NCBI RefSeq assembly: GCF_023050945.1
Contig: NZ_JALKIM010000008.1
Location: 1-64,000 of the forward strand
Direction of reading: 5' to 3'
Length of the DNA: 64,000 nucleotides
Source: Anaerobiospirillum sp. NML120448
GTDB taxonomy: Bacteria; Pseudomonadota; Gammaproteobacteria; Enterobacterales; Succinivibrionaceae
Positions 1 through 10,050 of the stretch are shown piece by piece. Made by a program: the position numbers and the translations under genes. The notes under the pieces were generated by a model. That model was not told the DNA's origin. It saw only the letters and a program-made list of their open reading frames with translations, and searched no databases. Every line of letters starts with the position of its first letter. Position 1 is the first letter of the stretch.

Positions 1-106
1 CTTGCGCAAGATTCACTCCAGAAATGACCAAGCGTGACAAGATGTTTTTTCAGCATATTGGTTTAATCGAATCTTAGTGTTCCTGACAAGGATACTTCTT
101 GCATGA

Positions 107-253
107 CACTATTCGCTAACTTTTAGGTTTAAAGTAGCTTACCAGATTGATAATCATTGGGCTCCTTTTGCTCAGATTGGCAATGTCAAAGTTGATTCTA
201 CTAGCGATGACCGTCAAACACGTTTGCGTGTAGGTATCAAGTACAACTACTAA
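107..253 (+). pseudogene. C-terminal remnant of a KdgM-like oligogalacturonate porin
   Basis: Reading back from the stop codon at 251-253, the last ~40 residues have the pattern of a small outer-membrane beta-barrel: alternating hydrophobic residues, a DERQTR-like segment (DDRQTR) and a C-terminal aromatic residue (KYNY), as in KdgM-family oligogalacturonate porins. The frame is closed by a stop at 104-106. All three forward frames carry stops between 25 and 106, so no single frame connects this tail to the window start. It is therefore a decayed or frameshifted gene, or a 3' remnant. The pectate lyase just downstream supports the pectin-uptake interpretation. Family assignment rests on a short tail and is moderate. 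Confidence 0.5.
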
Positions 254-368
254 TAAGCCCCCTCACTCTCTACACCAATCTTACTAAGCGTGTAGCCCAT
301 TATCTGGCCTGCTGTTAACTAATAAGCAGGCTAGGTATCAAGCTAGTAATTCTGCCCTGGGATTTTCT

Positions 369-2549
369 ATGAAAAAAGTAACTCTATCATGCTTAAGCTT
401 GGCTTTAGCTTTAGCTTTAGCAACTAGTGCTTGTAGCACTCACCAAGAAACCATCACTCATAGCTCTGATTGGCAGAGTATTACCTTTGGTCAATCGACC
501 GATGCCAACTTTGCTACCAACGTGCTTAAGGATAAGGTAGGAGTTAACTTCACCTACTTACCATCTGGATTAAAAGCACTGCCTCAACAAGCACAACCAT
601 TAGCATTTCCTATTACTGTAGAAAGCCGTGGCGGTAAGATTGGTAATAGCCACGATGGCCTTACTTACTACTACACAACTATTGATAGCAGCAAAAACTT
701 TGTTCTAGAAGCTTTAGTTCGTATTGATCAATTCGGCCCTGAAAATGGAGCCAAGCCAGCAGCTCAAGAGGGCTGTGGTCTATTAGTAAGAGATATATTA
801 GGCCCTGCTCGTAATGAACAAGTAGTTCCAGGCATTGAAGAGTTTCCAGCTTCCTCTAATATGGTAATGACAGCTGTCATGACCCATGATAAGAGCAATC
901 ATACTAATGTCGACATTATGCAGTTAGACCGCAATGGCGTACTCTATCCTTGGGGCAACCAAAATATTGCCATGCAAAGACGTAATGTCGCTCAAAATAT
1001 CAATTTAGAACAGAATAATACTTTTATTTTACATCTTGAACGTACTAATGAAGGCTTTGTATCAAGCTATGCACCTCAAGGTTCTAAAGAATTTATCAGC
1101 CTTAATACCTCTTACCCTCAAAGAGTACAAAAGCTTGATAATGACAAATACTATGTAGGCTTCTTTTCCTCACGTAATGCTCGTATGACAGTATTGGATG
1201 CAACACTAACCACCAGTGATGCTAACCTGTTAGATCTAAACTACCAAGCACCTAGTGAAGAGACCTACCTTGAGCTTAATAGCGCCCCTATTATTAATAA
1301 CAACGATCAACAATACACTTTTAGCGCCCGCACGAATAGCGATGGTTTATTAGCTCTTAGCTCACAAGAGCCCCCAATTGCAGTAAAAGCAGGAGAGCTC
1401 ATCAATATAAAGCTACCTCTAAACAACTCTGAGCGCACTATTAGCTATACCTTTACTCCTAACAATCCTGAGCAAAAAGCTCTAAAGGGCAAGTTCAACC
1501 TAACAGATAATGACTTATTAGGCAGTGCTACTCTTTACGCCTCTGCCCATGGCAACGCTCAAGGTAATGGCACTAAAAATAGTCCTTTAGATGTAGCTAC
1601 TGCTTTAAAACTAGTTAAAGATGGCGGCGTAGTTTACCTTTTAGATGGTCAATATGACTTAACTACTTTAGACTCACAATGCTCAGGTTCCCCTGCTGGT
1701 CTAAAGACCTTACAAGGCTCTAATAAGGTAGTTTTCCATGGTCTTAATGTAGCTGCTAGCTATCTAAAACTTACAGGCTTTAACGTCACTACTAAACCAC
1801 TTAATGTTTCAGGCTCTTACAACCACCTTTCTTTTATTAACGCCTATGCTTGTGATGATACAGGTATTTGGGTAGCGTCCCCTAAAGAGGTAGGTCGAGC
1901 CTTATGGGCTAGCCATAATCTTATTGAGGACTGCACCTCTCATGAGAACCAAGATCCAGGCAATATTAATGCTGACGGCTTTGCAGTGAAAATGCGTGTA
2001 GGTGATGGCAACCGAATTGTAAGAGCTCTTTCTTGGGGTAATGCCGATGATGGCTATGATCTCTTTAATAAGATTGAAGATGGCCCTAATGGCGCAGTTA
2101 AAATCGAAGACTCTGTTGCCATGTTTAACAACAATAATGGCTTTAAGCTAGGCGGTGAGGGCTTACCTGTGGCCCATAGCATTGATGGCAGCATTGCTTA
2201 TCGAAATGGTATGGACGGCTTTACCGACAACTTTAATCCAGGCGCAATTGCTGTTAGCAATAATGTCTCCATTGATAATCAGCGCTTCAATTACATTTTC
2301 CGCCATGGACCTTTTGTAAAATCACCTCAAGAACAAGGTCATTTTACTAACAACCTTTCTCTAAGAAGTACTGATGGTATTTATGGCGATGTAGTTAATG
2401 GCAATATTGAGAACAACAATAGCTTCTTATTAACTCCAAATAAGGACACTCAAGGCTATAGGGTCAACCATCACACTAAAGGTGAAGTACCAAAACGCCA
2501 AAGTGATGGCTCCTTACCTGCTCAATTCTTTTTCAAAGAAAATAAGTAA
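369..2549 (+). CDS. Family 9 pectate lyase (PelX/PelL-like exopolygalacturonate lyase), probable lipoprotein
   Basis: Predicted pectate or exopolygalacturonate lyase that cleaves polygalacturonate by Ca-dependent beta-elimination. The 726-residue length is close to that of Dickeya PelX (about 730). The N-terminus is a signal peptide with a hydrophobic Leu/Ala stretch ending at SAC (Cys22), so it may be a lipoprotein, although Thr at -3 is atypical. Residues ~30-380 form a long N-terminal domain. A parallel beta-helix begins near residue ~385 with a G-x-G-T-K-N-x-P-L-D segment typical of family 9. Candidate Ca ligands are Asp536, Asp560, Asp561 and Asp564, which reproduce the spacing of the first sites in Pel9A. 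Lys593 in the NGFK segment is the candidate catalytic base, though its spacing from the Asp cluster is shorter than I recall for Pel9A. A terminator follows directly. The porin remnant upstream fits a pectin-degradation role. Confidence 0.82.
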   Translation: MKKVTLSCLSLALALALATSACSTHQETITHSSDWQSITFGQSTDANFATNVLKDKVGVNFTYLPSGLKALPQQAQPLAFPITVESRGGKIGNSHDGLTYYYTTIDSSKNFVLEALVRIDQFGPENGAKPAAQEGCGLLVRDILGPARNEQVVPGIEEFPASSNMVMTAVMTHDKSNHTNVDIMQLDRNGVLYPWGNQNIAMQRRNVAQNINLEQNNTFILHLERTNEGFVSSYAPQGSKEFISLNTSYPQRVQKLDNDKYYVGFFSSRNARMTVLDATLTTSDANLLDLNYQAPSEETYLELNSAPIINNNDQQYTFSARTNSDGLLALSSQEPPIAVKAGELINIKLPLNNSERTISYTFTPNNPEQKALKGKFNLTDNDLLGSATLYASAHGNAQGNGTKNSPLDVATALKLVKDGGVVYLLDGQYDLTTLDSQCSGSPAGLKTLQGSNKVVFHGLNVAASYLKLTGFNVTTKPLNVSGSYNHLSFINAYACDDTGIWVASPKEVGRALWASHNLIEDCTSHENQDPGNINADGFAVKMRVGDGNRIVRALSWGNADDGYDLFNKIEDGPNGAVKIEDSVAMFNNNNGFKLGGEGLPVAHSIDGSIAYRNGMDGFTDNFNPGAIAVSNNVSIDNQRFNYIFRHGPFVKSPQEQGHFTNNLSLRSTDGIYGDVVNGNIENNNSFLLTPNKDTQGYRVNHHTKGEVPKRQSDGSLPAQFFFKENK

Positions 2550-2580
2550 TCATCCCAAAAATAACTAAAAATCTATTATT

Positions 2581-2613
2581 AAAGCCAAGCTTCATTAGAG
2601 TTTGGCTTTTTTT
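2581..2613 (+). terminator. Rho-independent terminator of the pectate lyase gene
   Basis: Arms AAAGCCAA and TTGGCTTT are followed by a run of T. It lies about 30 bases after the lyase stop codon. Confidence 0.8.
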
Positions 2614-3133
2614 CTCTCTCTCATCAGCCTCAGTAGGCTCTACAGTAGCCTTATAAACCTCTTAAGCCCATCTTTGCTCCTAACCCTGACCTAAAATAAT
2701 CTGAGGGAAAACTAAGCTAGCTTGAAGGCTAGACCTAATATCCCCTATTAGTAAGCTCTTATGTAGTTCCAAGGGAGCTCTTGGGGAGTCTGATTTTAAT
2801 TAAGAGCCAAATTTACATTAAACTTTTAGAAAAAATTACGTAGATTAAGTAATACAATTGTATTAAGACTTTTGTTACGCAGATGGGCCTTTATAGGTTT
2901 CATTTATGAAAATCTATATAACATGTAAAATAGCAACAAAATAATTTCTGGTTAATTAGCCCTCTATAAAGCTTTTTTGCTTTTTATTAAGATTTCTACT
3001 ATTTTAAATAAGACAAAATTAGTGTCTTGTATGTAAAGATGTCTTAAAAGTTTGCTAGAATTAGCAATATTTACAATAATTTCATTTCTTAAACTTGCTC
3101 AAATCTTGATTAAGACCAAAGCTTGGAGCCGTC
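2614..3133. other. Intergenic region upstream of recN
   Basis: AT-rich and without a supported gene. It must hold the recN promoter. I looked for an SOS box of the CTGT-N8-ACAG type and did not see a convincing one. Confidence 0.5.
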
Positions 3134-4957
3134 ATGTTAGAACAACTAAAATTAAACAATCTTGCCTTATCAGTTCAGGCTGAAGTTGATTTTACAGCTG
3201 GCATGATTTGTATTACTGGCGAAACAGGCGCAGGTAAGTCTTTAGTGGTAGATGCTTTAGGATTAGTTTTAGGTGCTAAGGCTGATGCTAATATGGTGCG
3301 TCAAGGCGAAAAACAACTTGAAGTTTCAGGTTTATTCTCCATTAAAGACAATCCTAAGGTCAATGAATTACTTCAAGAATACGGCTTTACTGATGAGCGT
3401 TTTGAACAAGACTCAGCAGCACATGCCCATAACTACAATGGCAACACCCAATATCAATCTCCTATAGAAAGTATTGATAGCTCTTATGACTATAGCCAAG
3501 TTGATACTGGGGTAGTAGCTGACGGCCAAGCTGTAGGTATGGAAAATTACACACATGAAGAGCAAGATTTAGTTTTACGCCGTATTGTTACTTGCGATGG
3601 TAAGTCTAAGGCCTATATTAATGGTCACATGGCTACCTTAACTCAGCTAAGAGAGTTAGGTGAATATTTGGTTGCTATTCATGGCCAACATGCCAGCGTC
3701 AAGCTCATGGATGAAAAGCACCAGCTAGAAATAGTAGATAACTATGGTAAGTTAAAGCCTTTGGTAAATGAGGTTAATCAAGCTTTTAACAACTATAGTT
3801 CTTTACGCCAAGAGCTATTTAGAATTTCAGATTTACAAAAGCAAGGTGCTAGCACTTATAAACAAGATCGCTATGACTTAGAGGAACTCAATCGTCTTGC
3901 TTTCCAAGAAGGCGACTATGAAGAACTTGAGGCCATGTTTGATCGTGCTATGAATCAAGCTCAATTTAGCTACATTTTAGCTAACTTTAGAAATGTAGTT
4001 GAGGGTGGCGATTCTAATGTTATTTCTATTTTGCGTGAGCGCTTAATGGAATTAGACAAAGTAAAAGCTTTTGATCCTAATATCAGCAAGATTATGGAAA
4101 ACATTGAGGCTGCTATTTTGCACCTGGATGAGGGCTCCAATTTAGCTGATGATTTGAGCAATCAAACTTTACAAATGAGCACCACTGAGCTTGAAGGCAA
4201 AATGAGTAAAGCTCACGAACTAGCTAGACGCTTCTCTTGTTTACCTAAAGAGCTCTACTTAATGTCTGATCGCATTGAACGCAAGGTCAATGAATTTTTG
4301 GGCTTAAAAGACACTATTAATAAGCTCACTCAAGAAGTTAAGAGCGCCCGTAATCTCTATGAGGAGCAAGCTAAAAAGCTCTCTGAGGCTCGTGTTGAGG
4401 TTGCCCGTGATTTGGCTTTAAAAATTGCCCAAAAGATCACCTCTTTAGCTATGCCTGATGCTCGTTTTGATATTACTATCCATAGAGATGAAGAGTGTCG
4501 TCCACGCCTTAATGGCCGTGATGAGCTATGCTTTATGTTTTCAGCCAACTTAGGACAAGACCTAAGACCACTAGCAGCAGTAGCCTCTGGTGGTGAGCTC
4601 TCAAGATTAGCTCTTACTATTGAGGTCTTAACCGCCTCGGTTAAATCTACCCCAACCTTAATTTTTGATGAGGTTGATACAGGTATTTCAGGACGAACTG
4701 CCTCTGCTGTAGGTTCTTTATTACATGAACTAGGCCAATACGTACAAGTAATTACTGTTACCCACTTACCTCAAGTAGCAGCCAAGGCCCATAGCCAATT
4801 TGTAGTCTCAAAGAGCAACGAACAAGGTGGAGTAAACTCTACTATAGCTATGCTTAATAATGAGGGCCGAGTAGAGGAAATCTCCCGTATGATTGGTGGT
4901 TCCATCATTACTGAAACTACTCGTAAGAGCGCCTACGAACTCTTGCATGATATTTAA
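3134..4957 (+). CDS. recN: DNA repair ATPase RecN
   Basis: SMC-like ATPase of recombinational double-strand-break repair, acting in the cytoplasm on the nucleoid. The Walker A motif GETGAGKS is at residues 29-36. The central region (~190-430) is long and helical, as expected for the coiled-coil arms. The C-terminal half-ATPase has the signature ASGGELSRLAL and the Walker B segment TLIFDEVDTGISG, then a THLPQVAA switch region. At 607 residues it is ~55 longer than E. coli RecN (553). Much of the excess is a polar Asn/Tyr/Ser/Gln-rich insertion at about residues 90-140, between the Walker A lobe and the conserved LVLRRIV segment. The start is set by GGAG about 6 bases upstream of the ATG. Identification is firm. 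Confidence 0.95.
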   Translation: MLEQLKLNNLALSVQAEVDFTAGMICITGETGAGKSLVVDALGLVLGAKADANMVRQGEKQLEVSGLFSIKDNPKVNELLQEYGFTDERFEQDSAAHAHNYNGNTQYQSPIESIDSSYDYSQVDTGVVADGQAVGMENYTHEEQDLVLRRIVTCDGKSKAYINGHMATLTQLRELGEYLVAIHGQHASVKLMDEKHQLEIVDNYGKLKPLVNEVNQAFNNYSSLRQELFRISDLQKQGASTYKQDRYDLEELNRLAFQEGDYEELEAMFDRAMNQAQFSYILANFRNVVEGGDSNVISILRERLMELDKVKAFDPNISKIMENIEAAILHLDEGSNLADDLSNQTLQMSTTELEGKMSKAHELARRFSCLPKELYLMSDRIERKVNEFLGLKDTINKLTQEVKSARNLYEEQAKKLSEARVEVARDLALKIAQKITSLAMPDARFDITIHRDEECRPRLNGRDELCFMFSANLGQDLRPLAAVASGGELSRLALTIEVLTASVKSTPTLIFDEVDTGISGRTASAVGSLLHELGQYVQVITVTHLPQVAAKAHSQFVVSKSNEQGGVNSTIAMLNNEGRVEEISRMIGGSIITETTRKSAYELLHDI

Positions 4958-4993
4958 CTAACTAACTAACCAAGCAAATCCATCCCACCCTAC

Positions 4994-5019
4994 ATCTTTT
5001 GGCCACCAGGCCAAAAGAT
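4994..5019. repeat. Perfect 11-bp inverted repeat after recN
   Basis: Arms ATCTTTTGGCC and GGCCAAAAGAT are separated by four bases. No U-tract follows on either strand, so it is not a canonical terminator, but it may end or stabilise the recN message. Confidence 0.5.
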
Positions 5020-5833
5020 ATAACCTTAACCCAGCTCATCACAGCCCTAAACTGCTCTACCCAGTCCTACACATCCTTGACTTTTCCTACACGGCACAGC
5101 TCTACTAAGCCTTGCCTTGCTACCCCATTAGGACATTATCAACTTGGCCATCAAACTATCTACCATTTTCCCACAATGTCCCATTACCCATGTATTCCTC
5201 TGGCACTTTCAGTCTCGTGAATTACTCCTGCCAAATCATACGATGATAGCGTTAGCTTCATGGCGTAGCCAATTTAAATCTACCCTGCTTCATTCTACGT
5301 AGTTACGCTTATGCGCACGCTATCGCTTGCCATTGCGCTGGCACACACTTACTCTGACCTGTAATGACGCTACGCTATCGCAAGTGCTGCTCTGCGCTGA
5401 CACCAGTGCTGGCTCTGTGCTGTCGCAAGTGCTGCGCTGGCTTAGCAATGATGCGCTACAGGGGAGTGGCTCCTTGCTCATTGAGTTAGCTTTCTCTTGC
5501 TTAAATCTTAACTGGGCCATGTAGTTGTTAAGTAAACAGGATACTAAAGTAGCCCCAAGCTCTCTTAGCTGCTAGCACTGTTGCGCTCTTGCAGGCTCAA
5601 ATTTGTCTTTACTGCCTATTTTTGATGGCATAAAAACAGATTTTTGCACCATTATTGCCCTTAAATACAAAAGGTTAAGACTGGTGACCCTTTTTAGTGA
5701 AAATTCTATTAAAATTCCTACAGCAATATTATTGAGCTCAAATTTCACCTATTTTTGCTCAGTCTTTACCTACTTATTATTTCGCTTTTCGATAGTTAAC
5801 CACTTAGCTCTAGTAGATTAAGGTGTTTTTTTA
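5020..5833. other. Intergenic region with a GC-rich repetitive island
   Basis: About 870 bases separate recN from the next gene. Roughly 5300-5470 is much richer in GC than its surroundings and carries two copies of a TCGCAAGTGCTGC motif among many GCGCTG and TGCTG words. Short open frames here have no recognisable family and no good ribosome binding site. The last 150 bases are AT-rich and should hold the promoter of the acetyltransferase-dapB pair. Confidence 0.45.
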
Positions 5834-6352
5834 ATGACAACAATCATCACTTCCAACACTGGTCATGAGATAAGAAAAAGCTTCTTTACCATACGTCCAG
5901 CTGTATTGGATGATGCAGCAGCTATTTCTATAGTAGAGCTTAAAGCAGTTAAAGATGAAAATCGTATGGTTCCCTTAGGGATGACCTTAAACCAGCTGTT
6001 ACATGTATGGCAAAGACGTATAGAAAAAAAGGAATATGAAATTTTTGTTGCCTGCTCTGTTGAGAATAGCGCTCGAGTTTATGGCTTTATTTCAATACAA
6101 GCTCATAGTAATAAAGAAGCCTATATCCACGCTATCTATATAGACCCTCAATACTATCGTCACGGTATTGGTTCTGCATTAATTAACTTTTGTGAAAAGA
6201 TCTTTGCCCGCCGATTTTGCCCTAGCACTAAGCTCTATGTAGAGCCATACAATAGAATAGGATTACGCTTCTATAACCAGCTAGGCTTTAAACTAACAAA
6301 CAAAAAATTCCACCATTTACATATATTAGTAAAGGAGTATTCCTCATGCTAA
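5834..6352 (+). CDS. GNAT-family N-acetyltransferase
   Basis: A 172-residue protein of the GCN5-related N-acetyltransferase fold that uses acetyl-CoA on an unidentified substrate. The acetyl-CoA-binding motif A is visible around residues 100-120: a beta strand IHAIYIDP followed by YRHGIGSALI, matching the Q/R-x-x-G-x-G/A signature. The C-terminal segment FYNQLGFKLTNKK is the usual GNAT ending. AAGG sits ~10 bases upstream of the ATG. The stop codon lies inside the next gene (dapB overlaps by 7 bases), so the two are translationally coupled and co-transcribed. A link to lysine or peptidoglycan metabolism is only suggested by that coupling. Confidence 0.85.
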   Translation: MTTIITSNTGHEIRKSFFTIRPAVLDDAAAISIVELKAVKDENRMVPLGMTLNQLLHVWQRRIEKKEYEIFVACSVENSARVYGFISIQAHSNKEAYIHAIYIDPQYYRHGIGSALINFCEKIFARRFCPSTKLYVEPYNRIGLRFYNQLGFKLTNKKFHHLHILVKEYSSC

Positions 6353-7122
6353 AAGTCTGCATTGTAGGTATTTCTGGCCGTATGGGACATGCCATTTTTG
6401 ATTGCTGCCAAGGCATTGATGGCTTTAAAGTAGTCTCAGGTATTTCTAAAAATGATACTCAATTACCATTAGGCTTTAATGGCGAACTTGTAGACTCTGT
6501 TGAGAAACTCTCTAGTGCCCCAGATGTTTTCATTGATTTCTCCCGCCCAGAGTGTTCCTTAAAGGTTTTAAGCTATGCTAAAGAGCATGGTAGCCATGTG
6601 GTTTTAGGCACTACTGGTTTTAGTGAAGACGAGCACTCTAAAATTGTTAGCACCTCTGCAAGCGTACCAATTGTTTTTGCAGCTAACTTCTCTGTTGGTG
6701 TTAATGTTATGTTAGCCCTCATTAAGAAGACCTCTGCTATCATGCAGGATGCTGATATTGAAATTATTGAAGCTCACCACCGCTATAAGGTAGATGCACC
6801 ATCTGGCACTGCTTTAGCTATGGGGCAGGCTGCAGCTGAGGCTCGTGGTGTTAAGCTCAAGGATGTTATGGTTGCAGGCCGCAATGGCATTACAGGTGAG
6901 CGTCAATACGGTACTATTGGTATTAGCTCTATTCGTGGCGGCGATGTTGTAGGTGAGCACCAGGCTTTATTCTTAACCGATGGTGAGCGTGTTGGTATTG
7001 AGCATATTGCAACCTCTCGTGCTACCTTTGCTCGTGGCGCTTTACGTGCTGCTTTATGGTTAGCTACCAAAAAGCCAGGTCTTTACAGCATGAAAGAAGT
7101 ATTAGAGCTCAATCGTATCTAA
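6346..7122 (+). CDS. dapB: 4-hydroxy-tetrahydrodipicolinate reductase DapB
   Basis: Catalyses NAD(P)H-dependent reduction in the diaminopimelate/lysine pathway, producing tetrahydrodipicolinate in the cytoplasm. The N-terminal Rossmann motif is GISGRMG (residues ~8-14). The active-site region EIIEAHHRYKVDAPSGTA contains the catalytic His pair, Lys and the PSGTA loop. At 258 residues it is slightly shorter than the E. coli enzyme (273). A strong AAAGGAG site lies 8 bases upstream, inside the end of the acetyltransferase gene, which fixes the start. A rho-independent terminator follows at about 7156. Confidence 0.96.
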   Translation: MLKVCIVGISGRMGHAIFDCCQGIDGFKVVSGISKNDTQLPLGFNGELVDSVEKLSSAPDVFIDFSRPECSLKVLSYAKEHGSHVVLGTTGFSEDEHSKIVSTSASVPIVFAANFSVGVNVMLALIKKTSAIMQDADIEIIEAHHRYKVDAPSGTALAMGQAAAEARGVKLKDVMVAGRNGITGERQYGTIGISSIRGGDVVGEHQALFLTDGERVGIEHIATSRATFARGALRAALWLATKKPGLYSMKEVLELNRI

Positions 7123-7155
7123 TACTTGCACTAAAACCAAAACCCAAAATTTAAT

Positions 7156-7196
7156 AGGCCCAGTTTTCACCCCAAGGAAAATTGGGCCTTATTTTT
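7156..7196 (+). terminator. Terminator of the acetyltransferase-dapB pair
   Basis: Arms AGGCCCAGTTTTC and GAAAATTGGGCCT (one G-T pair) are followed by TATTTTT. Confidence 0.8.
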
Positions 7197-7392
7197 ACTA
7201 CCAAAGCATTACCATACATTAGCAAGGCTTACCAAGACCACCTGCGCAGCTCGTTTGCAAGCTTGCCTGATACATGATTGCAGCCTGACAAGCGCTATCT
7301 CATGGCAGTATTTAAAAAGCTTGCTTGCTGCTTAACAGGCTTAGAACAGGCTTGTATCCTTGTGATTGCTTGTATTGAGAGAGCTAACTTTC
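7197..7392. other. Convergent intergenic region between dapB and the chemoreceptor gene
   Basis: Both flanking genes converge here and each has its own terminator. Nothing else is recognised between them. Confidence 0.5.
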
Positions 7393-7428
7393 AAAAAAGA
7401 AGCCCATTTTTTGGCAAATGAGCTTCTT
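7393..7428 (-). terminator. Terminator of the chemoreceptor gene
   Basis: On the minus strand GAAGCTCATTT pairs with AAATGGGCTTC and is followed by six T. The hairpin is ~40 bases past the stop codon. Confidence 0.8.
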
Positions 7429-7468
7429 GCTTTAGGTGAAAGTTTAAAATCTTTGTTTGGGATAAGTA

Positions 7469-9082
7469 TTAAATCTTAAACTTACGAATATTGTCGTTTA
7501 GGATGCCAATTTGGTTAAAGGAGTTATTAACCACAGCGCTGGTTTCCTCAGCAATACCAGCTACATCTCTGGTAATATCAGTAAGTTCTTGCATGCTGTG
7601 TGAGATTTCATTAGAGGCATTGGTTTGCTCTTCGGCAGCAGCAGCAATTTGGGTAATTTGAGTATTAACGTCCTGTACATGATTGAGAACTTCAGTAAGA
7701 ACACTATCTAATAAGGAAGTATCATCAGCTAAAGAGGCAATACCACTTACTGACTTGGCCATAGAATCATTGGCCTGATTAGCAACATCAACCATGCGCT
7801 CAACCTTATCAGTAATCTCGCTAGTAGAGGAGCTAGTACGACTTGCTAAAGCTCGAACCTCATCAGCAACCACAGCAAAACCACGACCTGCCTCACCTGC
7901 ACGAGCAGCCTCAATAGCAGCGTTTAATGCTAGTAAGTTAGTTTGGGCAGCAATCTCATCAATGGTGTTAACAATACTATTAATGCTACGTGACTGGTTA
8001 ACCATAGCCTCAATTTGCTGGCCATTAGCCTTAGTTTGTTCGGCCTGATCATAAATAGCGCTAATAGACTCTTTAGCCTTGAGCATACCTTCATTGGTTT
8101 TATCAGTGGAGGACTGGGCAATGTTAGCAGCCATTTCGCAGTTCTTAGCAATTTCTTGAGTAGTAGAAACCATTTGGTTGGCTGCAGCAGCTACAGTAAT
8201 AGTTCTATTCTCACTATCAGCAGCATGATGCTCTAAGCGCTCTACTAAAGCATGAGCATGCTGCATTTCAGTGCCTAAATTATCAGCTAAAGAAATTAAG
8301 GTCTTAAGAACGCTGGAGAGTTTAGTACGTACATTTTCAAGTACATTAGAGAGATCACCAAACTCATCACTATAATGGCTCTTGCAAGACTGAGAGAAAT
8401 CTTGATTTTCAATAATACGTAAATTAGTAATGGTGTGGAATACAGCGCCCTTAATGTAAGCAGAAGTAATAACAGCAATAATTAAGGAGAAAATAATAGC
8501 TGCTAAAGTAATAGCAATGACTACATACATAGGACGGGTATCAGCAACAGAGTCTACCTGAGCAAACACCTCTTTAATCATATTATTACTGACATAGTTA
8601 AACTTAATGAACATGGAGCCATAAAGAGGAATGATGTCGCTAGCATAAGAAGCAAGAGCTTCAATAGAGTTACCTTGCTCAACAAATGGGGTGATTTTTT
8701 TCTCTAAAATATCTAATACCTGATTAGCACCAGCTTTAATTTCTCTAATTTCATTAGGGAAATTACCAGGAACAAGAGCATTGGCATAGCGTCTAAAATC
8801 GTTAGCAGCATCAGAAACAGTGGCATGAGAGATAGTCTCAGAGCCAAAATCACCATTGCTAGCATAAACGAAAATCATATTTTGCAGCTTACGACCAGCC
8901 TCAGAAACACGCTCAATACGTTGATATCTCTCTTCTAAAGTCCAATGAACATAAGATGCCACATCTTGCGATTGTTTCATAGAAACCACAGCAGAGACTG
9001 CAATAAATAAGGTCATTACAATAAGAGCGCTAAAACTCAATAAAAGTTTGACTTTAATTGGAAGTTTATAATACCAACCCAT
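7469..9082 (-). CDS. Methyl-accepting chemotaxis protein
   Basis: Membrane chemoreceptor that signals through CheA/CheW to the flagellar motor. From the chosen start it has a short cytoplasmic N-terminus, a first membrane helix (~residues 10-32), a ~155-residue periplasmic sensor predicted mostly helical (four-helix-bundle type), a second membrane helix (~190-212), a linker and the cytoplasmic signalling domain. The highly conserved hairpin tip is clear: [20 protein letters not shown] followed by [20 protein letters not shown]. The open frame extends to a TTG at 9106. I prefer the ATG at 9082 because AGGA lies 9 bases before it. The ligand is unknown. It is flanked by long intergenic regions and has no chemotaxis neighbours here. 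Confidence 0.93.
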   Translation of the reverse strand: MGWYYKLPIKVKLLLSFSALIVMTLFIAVSAVVSMKQSQDVASYVHWTLEERYQRIERVSEAGRKLQNMIFVYASNGDFGSETISHATVSDAANDFRRYANALVPGNFPNEIREIKAGANQVLDILEKKITPFVEQGNSIEALASYASDIIPLYGSMFIKFNYVSNNMIKEVFAQVDSVADTRPMYVVIAITLAAIIFSLIIAVITSAYIKGAVFHTITNLRIIENQDFSQSCKSHYSDEFGDLSNVLENVRTKLSSVLKTLISLADNLGTEMQHAHALVERLEHHAADSENRTITVAAAANQMVSTTQEIAKNCEMAANIAQSSTDKTNEGMLKAKESISAIYDQAEQTKANGQQIEAMVNQSRSINSIVNTIDEIAAQTNLLALNAAIEAARAGEAGRGFAVVADEVRALASRTSSSTSEITDKVERMVDVANQANDSMAKSVSGIASLADDTSLLDSVLTEVLNHVQDVNTQITQIAAAAEEQTNASNEISHSMQELTDITRDVAGIAEETSAVVNNSFNQIGILNDNIRKFKI

Positions 9083-9933
9083 TTTTAATAGTCCTATAAA
9101 TGGCAAGTAGTACTAATACATGGAAAGTAGGCGTAAACCCTACCTATGATTCAAAGTAACCTGTAAAAAAACAAAAGAATTGCTTGACCAAAGCTCACCA
9201 AAAAACTTTAGCCTTAAAGATAAAACATTCCTGCTAATAAGCTCACAATTCTTGCTCGATAATGCATATGTTTGATTGGTATAACTCTCATACACTATAA
9301 GCAAGTACGTCGCACTACAACTTTTAATGTCAGAACAAAAAAAACTCTAAGAACTTTTAAGTACAAGCATGGCAATATAAATAAAACCTCTTAAAGTACT
9401 TCAGTAATAGGAAGTGCCTAAAATTTGTTTAACTAAGAGTAAAGATAACAAGCACGCTAAATAGAATCATTTAGCCCAACGCACTTTGCTTGATCTTTGG
9501 ATAGTAAAATAATTTAGAAGATATATTTTGTTTCATAGTTATAACATCAAGTTATGATTAAATCCATATTCTTAAGAGGATTAAATTTAAATTACGATCT
9601 TGAATCACAAAATATACGATTTTCATATGGCAATAGAACCATAAAATTACTTGCACTCTTGACCAAAGTTTAGGATTTTTAAGCAAAATATTAGAACTCA
9701 AACATATTAAAAAAGCACAAAAGTTTCTTTAACTAATATCTATCCTTGAGCTGACCTTAAGAAAACTCTTATTGATTTGTATAAATACACTAAATGAATT
9801 TTTTTAGCACTTCATAACGCCAAGTTATCTAAACGCCATGCCCAAGCCAAGTACAGCCAACACCAAGTAAAGCAAGTGCAGGCACTTGCAACTCTGGCAA
9901 TTGCGCTATCCCATACCATGGCGCAAACGCAAG

Positions 9934-9993
9934 TTCTGGCGCAGCTTCTGGCGTAGACTCTGGCGTAGACTCTGGCGTAGACTCTGGCGCAGG
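9934..9993. repeat. Tandem 12-bp repeat, five copies
   Basis: Five head-to-tail copies of a YTCTGGCGYAGR-type unit. The middle three are nearly identical. Confidence 0.85.
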
Positions 9994-10014
9994 CACTCCC
10001 TTACACTTGCATTG

Positions 10015-10050
10015 GCGCATACGCATACGCATACGCAGACGCAAGCGCTA
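10015..10050. repeat. Short tandem repeat of CGCATA
   Basis: Three perfect CGCATA units followed by decayed CGCAGA/CGCAAG copies, just after the 12-bp array. Confidence 0.75.

Noticed and set aside
5603-5821. 72-codon plus-strand frame before the acetyltransferase gene
   Set aside because: No ribosome binding site, no recognisable family; it occupies the likely promoter region.
5521-5833. Lysine riboswitch upstream of the acetyltransferase-dapB pair
   Set aside because: No lysine-element consensus or terminator/antiterminator arrangement could be recognised.
9934-10050. Possible CRISPR array
   Set aside because: Direct 12-bp and 6-bp tandem units without unique spacers; no cas genes in the window.
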